64,000 nucleotides of DNA from assembly GCA_021372245.1 (NCBI GenBank), contig JAJFUV010000073.1:1-64000 (forward strand), read 5' to 3'. A model generated the notes under the pieces. The model was given only the letters and a program-made list of their open reading frames with translations. It was not told the origin of the DNA and did not search any database. The stretch is from Terriglobales bacterium (GTDB taxonomy: Bacteria > Acidobacteriota > Terriglobia > Bryobacterales > Bryobacteraceae). Positions 7,401 through 16,337 of this stretch are shown piece after piece. Made by a program: the position numbers and the translations under genes. How positions within the stretch are numbered: position 1 is the first letter of the stretch; every line of letters begins with the position of its first letter.

Positions 7401-8210
7401 TCAGGCAAAAGCCAGCGGACGGACGGGGGAGCCGGTGGCGCCCGTCAGTTTGAGGGGGGCGGCCAGGAAGGCGAACTCGTAGCGGCGGTCGCGGGCCAGG
7501 GCTTCCAGGTTGAGGTTCTCTATGATGTAAATGCCTTTCTTGGGCAGCAGATACACGTGCGCGAACAGTAGGGAGCCGCTTTCGGGATCGCGCTCACCCG
7601 GCGTGTCCCAGCTCATGTTGTCGCAGCCAACGGCTGCCACTCCGCGTTCGGCAGCCCATAGGGTGCCGGATTTCGCGACGCCGGCCGAGTCCAGGTACGC
7701 CGCCTCGTCGTTCCACAGGACGCCGTAGCCGGTGCGTACCAGCAGCACGTCGCCGGCGCGGACCTCTACCTCTTGCGCTTGGGCGCACGCAACTAGTTCA
7801 TCGGCCGGGATGCTGTAGAGGCTCGGCAGGATCGCCACGCCCTTCCACCCGGCGACGTCGAGCAGCACGCCGCGGGCGGTGATGGGGGCGATCCGTTCCA
7901 CTCCCAGTTCGGTGAATCCTGCGGCCGTCTCCACGCTTTCGACCGGCACACCACCGAATAGTTTCAGATCGCAGGCCTGGTGGCAGAGAGCGTCTATGTG
8001 CGTGCCGGTATGCTCCATCATGGTCAGCATGCCGCTCGCCCCGCTACGCTGGCCGTTCTGAGCCGGCTTGAAAGCGTCGCGATGGCGGCGGTGGAGCGCG
8101 TAGTGGTAGCCCGGCTTGTGCGACGGGTAGATGGGCATGCCGGCAAAGCGCGGCTGCTCCAGGTCGTAGACGTGAACGGCGCTCAGCCTGTCAATCAGTT
8201 CGGAGGTCAT
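7401..8210 (-). CDS. Cyclase-family (kynurenine-formamidase-like) metal hydrolase
   Basis: About 269 residues. The signature HTGTHIDALCHQA is the metal-binding HxGTHxDxxxH motif of the cyclase family (PF04199), which includes bacterial kynurenine formamidase and isatin hydrolase. These enzymes open cyclic or formamide bonds using zinc or manganese. Another conserved stretch is GDVLLVRTGYG. The substrate cannot be named: the usual tryptophan-catabolism genes are absent nearby. ATG 8210 is chosen over the TTG one codon upstream. It starts about 10 nt after the stop of the VWFA gene on the same strand, so it is probably the third gene of that operon. Confidence 0.8.
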   Translation of the reverse strand: MTSELIDRLSAVHVYDLEQPRFAGMPIYPSHKPGYHYALHRRHRDAFKPAQNGQRSGASGMLTMMEHTGTHIDALCHQACDLKLFGGVPVESVETAAGFTELGVERIAPITARGVLLDVAGWKGVAILPSLYSIPADELVACAQAQEVEVRAGDVLLVRTGYGVLWNDEAAYLDSAGVAKSGTLWAAERGVAAVGCDNMSWDTPGERDPESGSLLFAHVYLLPKKGIYIIENLNLEALARDRRYEFAFLAAPLKLTGATGSPVRPLAFA

Positions 8211-8219
8211 CAATCACTA

Positions 8220-9230
8220 TTAGAATCCCGCGCGCGGACGGTAGCCGGGGCGTGCGCGGACGCGGTACTTCCTGCCCACGTCGCTGGGGATTTCCACCGA
8301 GATTTTGCGGAAGCCCTCGTTGGGATTGCGCTGCGGGTAGTACGTGATGGTGTAGGAGTTGCCCAGGTCTTCGCGAATGCTCTCGAAGGCTTCCACCTGC
8401 TTCTGCCAGGTTTTGGCGAAGTAGGCTTTGCCGCCGGTGCGAGAGGCGATGCGGTTGAAGACGTGGCTCGAGATCGCGTCGCGGTTGGCTTCCAACGTGG
8501 AAATGACGTAGATGGGAATGCCTTCGTCCTCTGCCACGGCGCGCACGTCGTCCGGAGCCAGCATGCTGGCGTTGTCGGGGCCGTTGGAGAAAACGATCAC
8601 CACTTTGCGGCCGGGCACCTTGGCGGCGTCGCGCAGGGTTAGCAGCAGGCAGTTGTAGAGTGCGGCGTCGTCGCCGGCGACGGCCTTGCGCAGCCCGGTG
8701 ATGGCATCGGTCCGGTTACGCGTGAGCATGGCCACGCGCGAGAGATTACGGCTGAAGGTGTAGACGGCGATGGAATCGGCGCGGTCCAGGCCGCGCACGA
8801 AGTCCGCGATGGCGTCCGAGGCGTAGACGAAACCTCGGTACATGTAATTGCTGGTGTCAAACAGCACGAAGACGTTGGTGCCCGCCAAAGTGTCGCTGCG
8901 CGGCTCGCCTACCGCGGGAACGGTTTCGGCAACCGCCGGCGGCGGGACGATGGGGCGGGTCTGCCCGCCTTCCAGCACCTGCACGGCGGGGCGATTGCCC
9001 TCGGCGAAGGTGGAAACCTTCTCCAGGATGCCGTCTTCCAGGATGCGGAAGTCATTTGGTTTCAGTCCGTTGACATAGCGTCCCTTGCTGTCGGTGACAG
9101 TGAAACTGAGCACAACCATGTCCACCTTGATGCGAAAGAAGGGCTGCTGCTCCTGGGCACCCGCTCGCGGCGGGACGGGGAGCGCCCCCGCGATCAGTGC
9201 CAGCAACGCGAATCCTCGTAAGTGTTTCAT
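8220..9230 (-). CDS. Secreted VWFA-domain protein, acidobacterial VWFA-related type
   Basis: 336 residues with a signal peptide (to about residue 25). The N-terminal part (VVLSFTVTDSKGRYVNGL, FRILEDG, then STFAEG) is the hallmark of the acidobacterial VWFA-related domain family (TIGR03436). A von Willebrand factor A fold follows with a partial metal-ion site: LFDTSNYM in place of the DxSxS motif, a later Thr/Asp in LTRNRTDAI, and IVFSNGPDN. Its role is probably extracellular protein-protein adhesion; the family is strongly expanded in Acidobacteriota, with no known biochemical function. It lies 25 nt after the large TPR gene and about 10 nt before the cyclase gene. Confidence 0.9.
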   Translation of the reverse strand: MKHLRGFALLALIAGALPVPPRAGAQEQQPFFRIKVDMVVLSFTVTDSKGRYVNGLKPNDFRILEDGILEKVSTFAEGNRPAVQVLEGGQTRPIVPPPAVAETVPAVGEPRSDTLAGTNVFVLFDTSNYMYRGFVYASDAIADFVRGLDRADSIAVYTFSRNLSRVAMLTRNRTDAITGLRKAVAGDDAALYNCLLLTLRDAAKVPGRKVVIVFSNGPDNASMLAPDDVRAVAEDEGIPIYVISTLEANRDAISSHVFNRIASRTGGKAYFAKTWQKQVEAFESIREDLGNSYTITYYPQRNPNEGFRKISVEIPSDVGRKYRVRARPGYRPRAGF

Positions 9231-9255
9231 GGCTATTCTCCTGTTAGGGCGGAAT

Positions 9256-12200
9256 CTACTCCAGCGAAGCCTTCTGCTCGCCGCCCGCGCCCTGGGTGTA
9301 TTTGGCGCGAGCGCCTGCCGCTACCGAGCGCATGGAACGCAGCAAGGCGGGCCAGTCCTCCAGATGAGTCGCGAAGATCCGCTCCACGGTCTGCTGCGTC
9401 CACTCCGGGATCAAGACATTCAACTGCGCCGGCGCCACGTTGACCGCGTCGGCGACCGCAGCCCAATAGAGCACGGTAGACTCCCAACTCTCCGCCATAA
9501 TCCGGCTGGAGTAGCCCATAAGGGTCGGGAAAGTGCGCAAGTTCAGCAATTCGGGCTGATAGGAATTCGTCAGTACGGGTTTGGGGGTGCCGAACAGGCG
9601 GGAGATTGCCTGGTCATTCACGCGGTCCGGTGTCGAGGCCGCCAAGCGCCGGATCTCGTCGGCGAGGGCACCACTAGAGTCCGGATTCTGCTGCAGAATC
9701 CGCCTGGAGATGAAATACATCTCCGCCGGAGTGATCTGATCCAGCGCGGCATTCACGTCGCCGGCTTCGAGCAGCTCGGCGACCCTGCCGACACGCGCCG
9801 GTGAGGCCTGCAGCGAAAGAGCCTCCAGCAGTCCTCGCCGGGTCCCGGGGTCGAAAACGCCTTCCGACAGCAGCGACTCGGCGTAATGCATGTGCAGTGC
9901 AACCCAGCGCAACTGCACCGGCTCTACCTTCCACCAGCGCGGAACCTTCACACTCAGGATCATCTGCGGAACCAGGTCGCCCCAGATCAGCGCCTGTTCG
10001 CGGGAAGGGATCAGGAAGTTTTGCTCGGCCTCGGCCAGCGCATAGGGAAGGCCAGCAAGGGAGCCCACCAGGCGGCCTCCCGCGCTGGCCGGCCAGCCTG
10101 TGCCGTATACCTCGGTCTGCTTCCAGGTCTGCTGGAATGGCTGCATGCCAATGAAATCGTGGCTACGTACGAAAAGAGGGTTCGTGTAAATGATTTGCGC
10201 GCCGGGTGGCGCGTAATGCGCGTAGTTCATCCCCACAAGGGTGTCGCGCAGGAAAGGCGCGAGCGCGCCGCGCAAATCAAGAAGCTTCCCGGTGTCGTTT
10301 CCGGCCTTCTCCACAGCGAGCCGAAGGTTGAGCTTGCGCTGCGTGTCGATGTGCTTCTCTGTCCAGTACCCGAAGGGGATGGCATTCTTTTCGGCGCCGG
10401 ATAGCGCCACACGAGGCAACTGTACCTCCGAGATGCGGCTGGCCAGCCGGGTGACCAGGGTCATGTCGAGCTTCTCGCCCTTGGAAACGCGTTCGAGGTT
10501 GTCGGCCAGTTCAAAAAGCATGTTGAGACTCACCAGGCGCTGCGCCTCGAACATGCGCATCATGTCCTGGACGACGAGTGTGTGCGCCTCGGAGCCTGCC
10601 CCGGGCGGCGCACCCGCAAGCAGGCCGAGCAACGCCTCCTGCTGGCGCGCATCCGCGGGCGACCCGGCTGCTTTCAATAACAGGGTTACGCCAGCACGGC
10701 CGGCGTCGAACAACTCGCGCGGATTTCTCACCTGGCCGAACGGCGTGACGATGCCGGCGAACGCGGCATCCACCTGGCCTGCCGGCAATAGCTGCTGCCG
10801 GGCGAGAATCTGCCAGATGCCCACCAGCGATTGCAGCACACCGGCCGCATCCGCACGTTCCAACTGGTCCCGGATCTGGTTCACACTCTTGGCGGTTTCC
10901 AGATATAGCAAGATGCTCTGGTCGCTCAACTGCGGCGCTTCGCTGAAGAGTGGATACTGTGAGCCGTAGGAGCGGTATTCGCGCGCCAAGCGGTCGACGG
11001 TAGCCGCCGCCAGCGGTTGCGTACGGTGGCGCTCCACGTCTGTCAGGGCCATGAAGATCTTCAGAGGCTCGTTCTCGACCGCCTTGCGGCACAAAGCAAA
11101 CAGCGCTTCGACGACGTCATCGGGGTCGTTCCAGGACGAAGCCAGGCGCGTCAGTTTTCCGTCGTACTTTCCGTGCGGGTGCTTGATGAACAGGTTTTTC
11201 CACACCTCGACGGAACCCGGGATGTGGGGGCGCGAGTCCGCGTCCATCCGCAGCCGGGTGGTGAGCAGCATCATGTCGGTGTTAGCGCGGAACACGGGGC
11301 GCGCGGGGCCCGGGCTGGTCACGCGGCCGCGCACGGCCATGTAGAAGCGCTTCATCCGCTCAGGCTCGGTGAGGTATTGTTCAACGGGGCCTTGGATGCG
11401 CGCGAGCGAATCGAAGTAGCTGGCCATCCATCCGTCGTCTTTCGCAATGAGGCGCTCGAAGAACGCGGCACCTTTGTCGGGGTCGACTCCGACCAATTCC
11501 GCCCACATCTTTCGGGAACGCTCTCCGCCGGGCGTGACGGCCTTGCCGTCGCGAAGCTCAAACATCCCACCGTAGAAATCCAGCACATGAGCAAACGCCT
11601 TGATGCGTTGTACGGGCACACTCTCGTGCATCCGGTCGGCTGTGGGCTTGTCCAGTTTGGCAAGGCTGAGGTATAGGCGGCAGAGGGCGGGGTCCCCCAG
11701 GAACGCGTCAATGGCCTCGCCACTCACCTTCGGCTTGGCGCCCAGCCAATACTCGGCGGGGTAAAGCAGCGGGACCTGCGTGGGTTTGAAATCGTACGTG
11801 AAAGGCCGGTTGGTGCGGAGGGCCTGTTCAAGCTCGGCCAGCGGGAAACCGGAGTCGACGGTCAGAAAAGCGCGCGTTGCGTTCACCGTTTCCAGCACCA
11901 CGTCGCTGCCGCAACCGCCGCGCATCCGGTAGCCGAGGATACGCAACAACTCGGCGGTCTGGGTGGATTCGCAAGCGGCGATGTGGATTTGCTTCGTGTC
12001 GCCGGAAAGCCGGTCGAGTTCGCGCGCCTGGGAAAGGTAGCGCACGACAAGCTTGAGGTATTCGGTCTGGTCCAGCGCCTCGTTGCTGGACACGGCCTGA
12101 TAGCCATTGGTCACCACGTTGCGCGCCAGCGCGGGCATCAGGTCTTCCAGGCGCAGGTCCGGCGAGAGCGCAGCCATGCGCGCGAAAGACCGCAAGGGAC

Positions 12201-12636
12201 CAGGGATCTCCAGGTGCGCGGCTGCAGCCGGCCCACCCGGTGGTGCGGAGGGAATACTCTCTGCAAGCCCGGCTCCTCCGGCAGCGCGATACTCCGCCAG
12301 GTGACGGTTCGCGGCGGCATGATCGCCGGCCCTCAGGTCGAGTGCGATCATGCGGCGCAGCAGGCGCGCCCGGGTGGCGCTATCCGCCGTGCTGGCCGCC
12401 AGAGCCTTCTGGTAAGCGGCGCGGGTCTCCGGGCTGTCGTGCCGGTCCAGCAACTCCGCATACGCCCGGAGCACGGAAGCGTTCCCAGGAGCGCTCTCCG
12501 CGGCGCGACGCAGCGCGGCTCGGGCGGCGGCAAAGTCTCCGGAGCGCTCCAGACTTAAGGCTTCATCGGCGGGGTATTGGGCGGCGAACAGCAGAAAGGT
12601 GCAGGGGAGAAACGCGAGCGGCACAAGAAGTTTCAT
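9256..12636 (-). CDS. Large secreted TPR-containing protein of unknown function
   Basis: 1126 residues from ATG 12636, which is preceded by GGAGAG and begins a signal peptide (MKLLVPLAFLPCTFLLFAA). The N-terminal 130 residues hold TPR-like helical pairs (DEALSLERSGDFAAARAALR, then NASVLRAYAELLDRH). The remaining thousand residues are predicted mostly helical, without any catalytic motif I recognise. No transmembrane segment follows the signal, so it is likely periplasmic or exported. As the first gene of an operon with the VWFA protein and the cyclase, it may scaffold an extracytoplasmic assembly, but this is inference. Confidence 0.8.
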   Translation of the reverse strand: MKLLVPLAFLPCTFLLFAAQYPADEALSLERSGDFAAARAALRRAAESAPGNASVLRAYAELLDRHDSPETRAAYQKALAASTADSATRARLLRRMIALDLRAGDHAAANRHLAEYRAAGGAGLAESIPSAPPGGPAAAAHLEIPGPLRSFARMAALSPDLRLEDLMPALARNVVTNGYQAVSSNEALDQTEYLKLVVRYLSQARELDRLSGDTKQIHIAACESTQTAELLRILGYRMRGGCGSDVVLETVNATRAFLTVDSGFPLAELEQALRTNRPFTYDFKPTQVPLLYPAEYWLGAKPKVSGEAIDAFLGDPALCRLYLSLAKLDKPTADRMHESVPVQRIKAFAHVLDFYGGMFELRDGKAVTPGGERSRKMWAELVGVDPDKGAAFFERLIAKDDGWMASYFDSLARIQGPVEQYLTEPERMKRFYMAVRGRVTSPGPARPVFRANTDMMLLTTRLRMDADSRPHIPGSVEVWKNLFIKHPHGKYDGKLTRLASSWNDPDDVVEALFALCRKAVENEPLKIFMALTDVERHRTQPLAAATVDRLAREYRSYGSQYPLFSEAPQLSDQSILLYLETAKSVNQIRDQLERADAAGVLQSLVGIWQILARQQLLPAGQVDAAFAGIVTPFGQVRNPRELFDAGRAGVTLLLKAAGSPADARQQEALLGLLAGAPPGAGSEAHTLVVQDMMRMFEAQRLVSLNMLFELADNLERVSKGEKLDMTLVTRLASRISEVQLPRVALSGAEKNAIPFGYWTEKHIDTQRKLNLRLAVEKAGNDTGKLLDLRGALAPFLRDTLVGMNYAHYAPPGAQIIYTNPLFVRSHDFIGMQPFQQTWKQTEVYGTGWPASAGGRLVGSLAGLPYALAEAEQNFLIPSREQALIWGDLVPQMILSVKVPRWWKVEPVQLRWVALHMHYAESLLSEGVFDPGTRRGLLEALSLQASPARVGRVAELLEAGDVNAALDQITPAEMYFISRRILQQNPDSSGALADEIRRLAASTPDRVNDQAISRLFGTPKPVLTNSYQPELLNLRTFPTLMGYSSRIMAESWESTVLYWAAVADAVNVAPAQLNVLIPEWTQQTVERIFATHLEDWPALLRSMRSVAAGARAKYTQGAGGEQKASLE

Positions 12637-12797
12637 GGCATGCTCTCCGGTTCTTCGTGATCTCAATCTACCATCTTTCCCGGGGTCGGGATCCGCCAAT
12701 CTTACGCCAGCGGCAGGCCCAAGGCAATACCATTTAGATGTCCGTCCAAGGAGGAAGTCGCAAAGCTTGCGGTAAGATGGTCCCCAAGACAGGGCCC

Positions 12798-13682
12798 ATG
12801 CGAATGTCTCGACGCGAAATGATCATGGCTTCGACCAGCGTGGCGGCCGTTCCGGCCGCCAGCGTGCCGCTTGTGCCTTTCGGGCCTCATAAAATAAGCC
12901 GGCTGATTGTGGGCGGGAACCCGATCTCCGGCAATTCGCATGTTTCCGCGGAGCTGGATGCGGAGATGCGAGATTACTTCACAACGGCACGTGTCCAAGG
13001 ACTGCTTAGCGACTGCGAGCGGGCAGGGATCAACGCATGGCAGTCCCGCGGCGACCGTTACATCCTGCGCATGTTGAACGAGCACAGGCTCGGTGGCGGA
13101 CGGCTGCAGTGGATCGCCCAGACCGCCTCGGAACTGGCCAACATCCCGGCGAACATCCGGAGCATTGCCGAAGCTGGCGCCATCGGCATCTACCACCACG
13201 GCACCGCCACGGACCGTTTCTGGAAGGCTGGCAAGATGGGGGAGGTCCGCGAGCGCCTGAAAGTGATGCGCGACGCGGGCGTACGCGTCGGGCTCGGCAC
13301 GCACATCCCCGAAGTGATCGATTACGTCGAGGAAAAAGGCTGGGACGTAGATTTCTACATGACGTGCGTCTACAACCTGAGCCGCTCGCGCGAGGAGTGC
13401 GAGCGCCTCAACGGCGGACCGATCACGGGCGATTACTTCCGGCAGGAGGACCGCGTCTCCATGCTGGAGCGCGTCAAGAAGACCTCGCGCACATGCCTCA
13501 TCTTCAAGGTTTACGCGGCGGGCCGCAACTGCGGGAGCGCGGAGAGCAAACGGGAGGCCCTGGAACTTGTGTTCCGCTACGCCAAGCCGAACGATGTCGT
13601 CGTGGTGGGGATGTTCCCCAAAGGGCGTGACGAGGTGCGGGAGAATTGCGAACTGCTGCGCGGCGTACTGGCCGCCTCGTGA
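12798..13682 (+). CDS. Tat-exported aldo/keto-reductase-like TIM-barrel protein
   Basis: About 294 residues. A twin-arginine leader (MSRREMIMASTSVAAVPAAS) is followed by ISRLIVGGNPISG, the usual start of the aldo/keto-reductase barrel. Later parts (AGINAWQSRGDRY, AIGIYHHGTATD, VGLGTHIPEVIDYVE, then WDVDFYMTCVYNLSR) are barrel strands and loops. The typical AKR Asp-Tyr-Lys-His tetrad is not clearly present, so it may be a redox-inactive relative or work on another substrate. The frame opens further upstream at 12738; the ATG at 12798 is chosen because the Tat leader then sits at the N-terminus. It is followed 50 nt later by a Gfo/Idh/MocA-type secreted protein, suggesting a shared role in sugar-derivative turnover. 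Confidence 0.65.
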   Translation: MRMSRREMIMASTSVAAVPAASVPLVPFGPHKISRLIVGGNPISGNSHVSAELDAEMRDYFTTARVQGLLSDCERAGINAWQSRGDRYILRMLNEHRLGGGRLQWIAQTASELANIPANIRSIAEAGAIGIYHHGTATDRFWKAGKMGEVRERLKVMRDAGVRVGLGTHIPEVIDYVEEKGWDVDFYMTCVYNLSRSREECERLNGGPITGDYFRQEDRVSMLERVKKTSRTCLIFKVYAAGRNCGSAESKREALELVFRYAKPNDVVVVGMFPKGRDEVRENCELLRGVLAAS

Positions 13683-13732
13683 GGGGTGGGCGCTTCCGAA
13701 TCGAATAGAATCTTAACAAGGAGAATCAGTCA

Positions 13733-14803
13733 ATGAAGAAGACCATCGCTCTGATGTTGTGTCTGGCCGCGCTGCCACTGGCGGCGCAGGATTACAAGAT
13801 CGCGTTTATCGGGCTGGGCCACTCGCACACTTGGGGGCACCTGACCCGCATCCTGCAAGGCGCGCCGGTGAGGCTGGCGGGCATCGCCGAGACCGCGCCC
13901 GAGTTGATCGCCGAAGCCAAGCGCCGCGGCGCCACCGACGTTCCCATTTACGCCGACTACAAAAAGATGCTCGACGAAGTGAAGCCCGATATCGTGTGGG
14001 GCTTCGTCGAGAACAACCGTCACCTCGAAGTGGTCCAGGCGTGCGCGCCGCGCAAGATCCACGTGATTTTTGAAAAGCCGCTCGCATCCACGTACAAGGA
14101 TGCGCTGGTCATACGGGCGCTGGCCCAGAAGAGCGGCATTCAGGTGATGACCAACTACCAGATGGCATGGTGGCCCACCAATTACGCCGCCAAGGCGAAG
14201 GCCGACTCGGGCGAGATCGGGAAAGTCTGGCGCATGCGCGGCATCGTGGGGCACGGTGGGCCTGGCAAGCCTGCGGGCCTCAACCGCCACTTCTTCCTGT
14301 GGCTGACCGACCCGGTACAGAACGGCGCAGGCGCACTGATGGATTTCGGCTGCTACAACGCGCTGTGGGCGCTGTGGTACAAGGGCCAGCCCCAGACCGT
14401 TTACGCGGCTGCGAATCAACTGCGTCCGGAGGAGTTTCCCAAAGTGGAGGACGCCAGCGTGATGGTGCTCACCTATAAGGACGGCATGGGCATCTTCGAG
14501 GGAAGCTGGGACCTGCCGCGCGGTTTCCAGGACCTGGAAGTGTTCGGACGCACGGGCAGTGTCTATATGACCGGGAGCGACGTGACGCTACGCAAGGGGA
14601 AAGACCCGGAAGCGAAGATCGACGTACCGGCGCTAAGCCCCGAGATGGCCGGTCCCACGCAGTACCTCACCTACTGCATCAAGAACAAGAAGCCGGTTGA
14701 GGGTCTGGTTGCGCTGGACATCAACGTCGGGGTGGTGGAGATCATTGAAGCCGCCAAGATGTCGATCAGGACGGGGCGGGCCGTGGCGCTGCCGTTGAGG
14801 TAG
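13733..14803 (+). CDS. Secreted Gfo/Idh/MocA-family oxidoreductase
   Basis: 356 residues with a good ribosome-binding site (AAGGAG) and a Sec signal peptide (MKKTIALMLCLAALPLAAQ). The nucleotide-binding start is KIAFIGLGHSHTWGHL. It is followed by HVIFEKPLAST, the EKP motif of the Gfo/Idh/MocA family, and MTNYQMAWWPTNYAAK in the substrate domain. Family members oxidise or reduce sugars or inositols with NAD(P), sometimes with a tightly bound cofactor, which would suit periplasmic action. The substrate is unknown. The gene's TAG stop coincides with the left arm of an intergenic inverted repeat. Confidence 0.85.
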   Translation: MKKTIALMLCLAALPLAAQDYKIAFIGLGHSHTWGHLTRILQGAPVRLAGIAETAPELIAEAKRRGATDVPIYADYKKMLDEVKPDIVWGFVENNRHLEVVQACAPRKIHVIFEKPLASTYKDALVIRALAQKSGIQVMTNYQMAWWPTNYAAKAKADSGEIGKVWRMRGIVGHGGPGKPAGLNRHFFLWLTDPVQNGAGALMDFGCYNALWALWYKGQPQTVYAAANQLRPEEFPKVEDASVMVLTYKDGMGIFEGSWDLPRGFQDLEVFGRTGSVYMTGSDVTLRKGKDPEAKIDVPALSPEMAGPTQYLTYCIKNKKPVEGLVALDINVGVVEIIEAAKMSIRTGRAVALPLR

Positions 14804-14956
14804 AAGACAGGAGACAGGAGACAGGAGACAGAAGCGAGGCGGCACCGGGACTTCGAGAGAATTGCCGCTTTGCACGGCGCGCCCAGCTTCAAGGACGGTC
14901 AGGCAGCGGCTGCACTTGCGATCCGCGCCTTCTGTATTCTGTCTTCTGTCTCCTAC
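14800..14956. repeat. Long imperfect inverted repeat of AGACAG/GGAGACAG units between convergent genes
   Basis: The left arm 14800-14834 is built of four near-identical 7-8 nt units (AGACAGG). The right arm 14929-14956 is its imperfect reverse complement (same units with A for G at three places). About 94 nt lie between the arms. Each arm begins exactly at the TAG stop codon of one of the two convergent genes. Transcripts from either side could fold into a long hairpin, so it may act as a two-way terminator or be a dispersed repeat family. Confidence 0.7.
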
Positions 14957-16194
14957 ATTCTATAGATCGCCAGGCCGCTCAGGAGCTTGGGATAGAAGTC
15001 GGTCGACTTCTGCGGCATCACTCCACCGGAGAAGGCGATGCGGGCCACCTGTTCCACCGAAGCGGGCTCGAGTAGGAAGGCCAACTGCGCCGCGCCGGAG
15101 GCGACTTCCGCCCAGGCAACGTCGATACCGCGGATGTAGTGGATGTACTGTTCGGTACGCACGGCTTCCGGCGAGACACCCAGCACGCCCTCGATCACCT
15201 GCGTATGCAGGACCGCGACGTCCAGAGCATCTTCCCGCGCGCACTCGGCCAGATACAGCCCCTCCGGTGTTCCGAGAGCCACTCCCATGCGCACAAGGCC
15301 GGGGTGCGGTTCGGCCCAGGCCGCTCGCAGGGCGTCAAGCGACTCGATCGAGGTGAGACGGAAGAACTTGCCCAGCTTCGCGAGAAACGCATCGGGCGCG
15401 AAGCCTTCGATGCCGTGGAGGGTGCGGTGTGTACCCAAGATACGCAGGCCGGGCGAGTGCATGTTGAAGTAGGCGATGGGCACGCGGGCGGCCGCGGCGA
15501 GCGCGGGATTTTCGTTGCGGAAAGCCACGGCGGTTTCGTAGCGGTGGTGCCCGTCGGCGATGACGAGCTTGCGCGGTGTCATCAGACGCTGAATCTCAGA
15601 GACGCGATCGGGGTCATCGATCCGCCAGATGCGGTGCGTGGTGCCGTATTCGTCGTCCACCCCGGCGAGCGGCTCGGCGGACGCGGCATCCTCAATCAGA
15701 CGGTCCACGGCGCCCTCGGGGTCCGGATACAGCATGAAGATCTGTTCGCACTGCGCGCGGGTGTGGCGAAGCAGTTCCGACCGGTCCTGCTTCGGGCCGG
15801 TGAGCGTCTGCTCATGCCGGTGCACTACGCCCGCCGAATAGTCCTCGACCGCGCCCAGCGCGATGAAACCTTTGCGTATCATGCGCTCGCCCGTATCCGG
15901 CGAGATGAACTCCTGGTAGTAGGGGTAGATGGAAGGCGCAGCGTCGCGAGCGAGGATTCCACCGGCGATCCAACTATCCAGGCAGGCGGCCGCGCGCGTG
16001 TAGACGTTATCCGATTCGCTGTCGGTGGGGAAGCGCTCCCCAAGTATGACGCGGACAAGGTTGTACGGACTAGCAGCCAGGTAACGCTGCCGCATGTCGC
16101 GGGAGATCTTGTCGTAGGGTTGCGTCACCAGTCGCTGCAGCTCACCGGCGCGCGCCGTGTAGCGATAGGGCTGGAAAGGGAAAATGCTGGCCAT
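14953..16194 (-). CDS. DUF1015 family protein
   Basis: 413 residues. The family signature is clear: an N-terminal IFPFQPYRY, then VTQPYDKISRDMRQRY, LVRVILGE, YPYYQEF, RKGFIALGAVEDY, VVHRHEQTLTGPKQDR and a central VIADGHHRYETA. DUF1015 proteins are widespread, predicted cytoplasmic enzymes or HTH-linked regulators, often found near serine/phosphoglycerate metabolism genes, but without proven function. ATG 16194 is chosen because the family starts with this segment; the frame continues open to 16263. The stop TAG lies at the edge of the inverted repeat. Confidence 0.85.
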   Translation of the reverse strand: MASIFPFQPYRYTARAGELQRLVTQPYDKISRDMRQRYLAASPYNLVRVILGERFPTDSESDNVYTRAAACLDSWIAGGILARDAAPSIYPYYQEFISPDTGERMIRKGFIALGAVEDYSAGVVHRHEQTLTGPKQDRSELLRHTRAQCEQIFMLYPDPEGAVDRLIEDAASAEPLAGVDDEYGTTHRIWRIDDPDRVSEIQRLMTPRKLVIADGHHRYETAVAFRNENPALAAAARVPIAYFNMHSPGLRILGTHRTLHGIEGFAPDAFLAKLGKFFRLTSIESLDALRAAWAEPHPGLVRMGVALGTPEGLYLAECAREDALDVAVLHTQVIEGVLGVSPEAVRTEQYIHYIRGIDVAWAEVASGAAQLAFLLEPASVEQVARIAFSGGVMPQKSTDFYPKLLSGLAIYRM

Positions 16195-16337
16195 GGCGTT
16201 TTGGGGAATCCCCAGCATAGCAAATCCTGTTTCACACGCCTCGGCCTGGTACGAGCTGGCCAAAAGCTCTAGTACCAGAGCTCCTTACGAGAACGACTTC
16301 CCGGCCAAGCCTGCATTAGGATGAGGTTAGATCACGA

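Noticed and set aside
14804..14832. Short regular repeats as a CRISPR or VNTR array
   Set aside because: Units of 7-8 nt without unique spacers are not CRISPR. They form one arm of the inverted repeat reported above.
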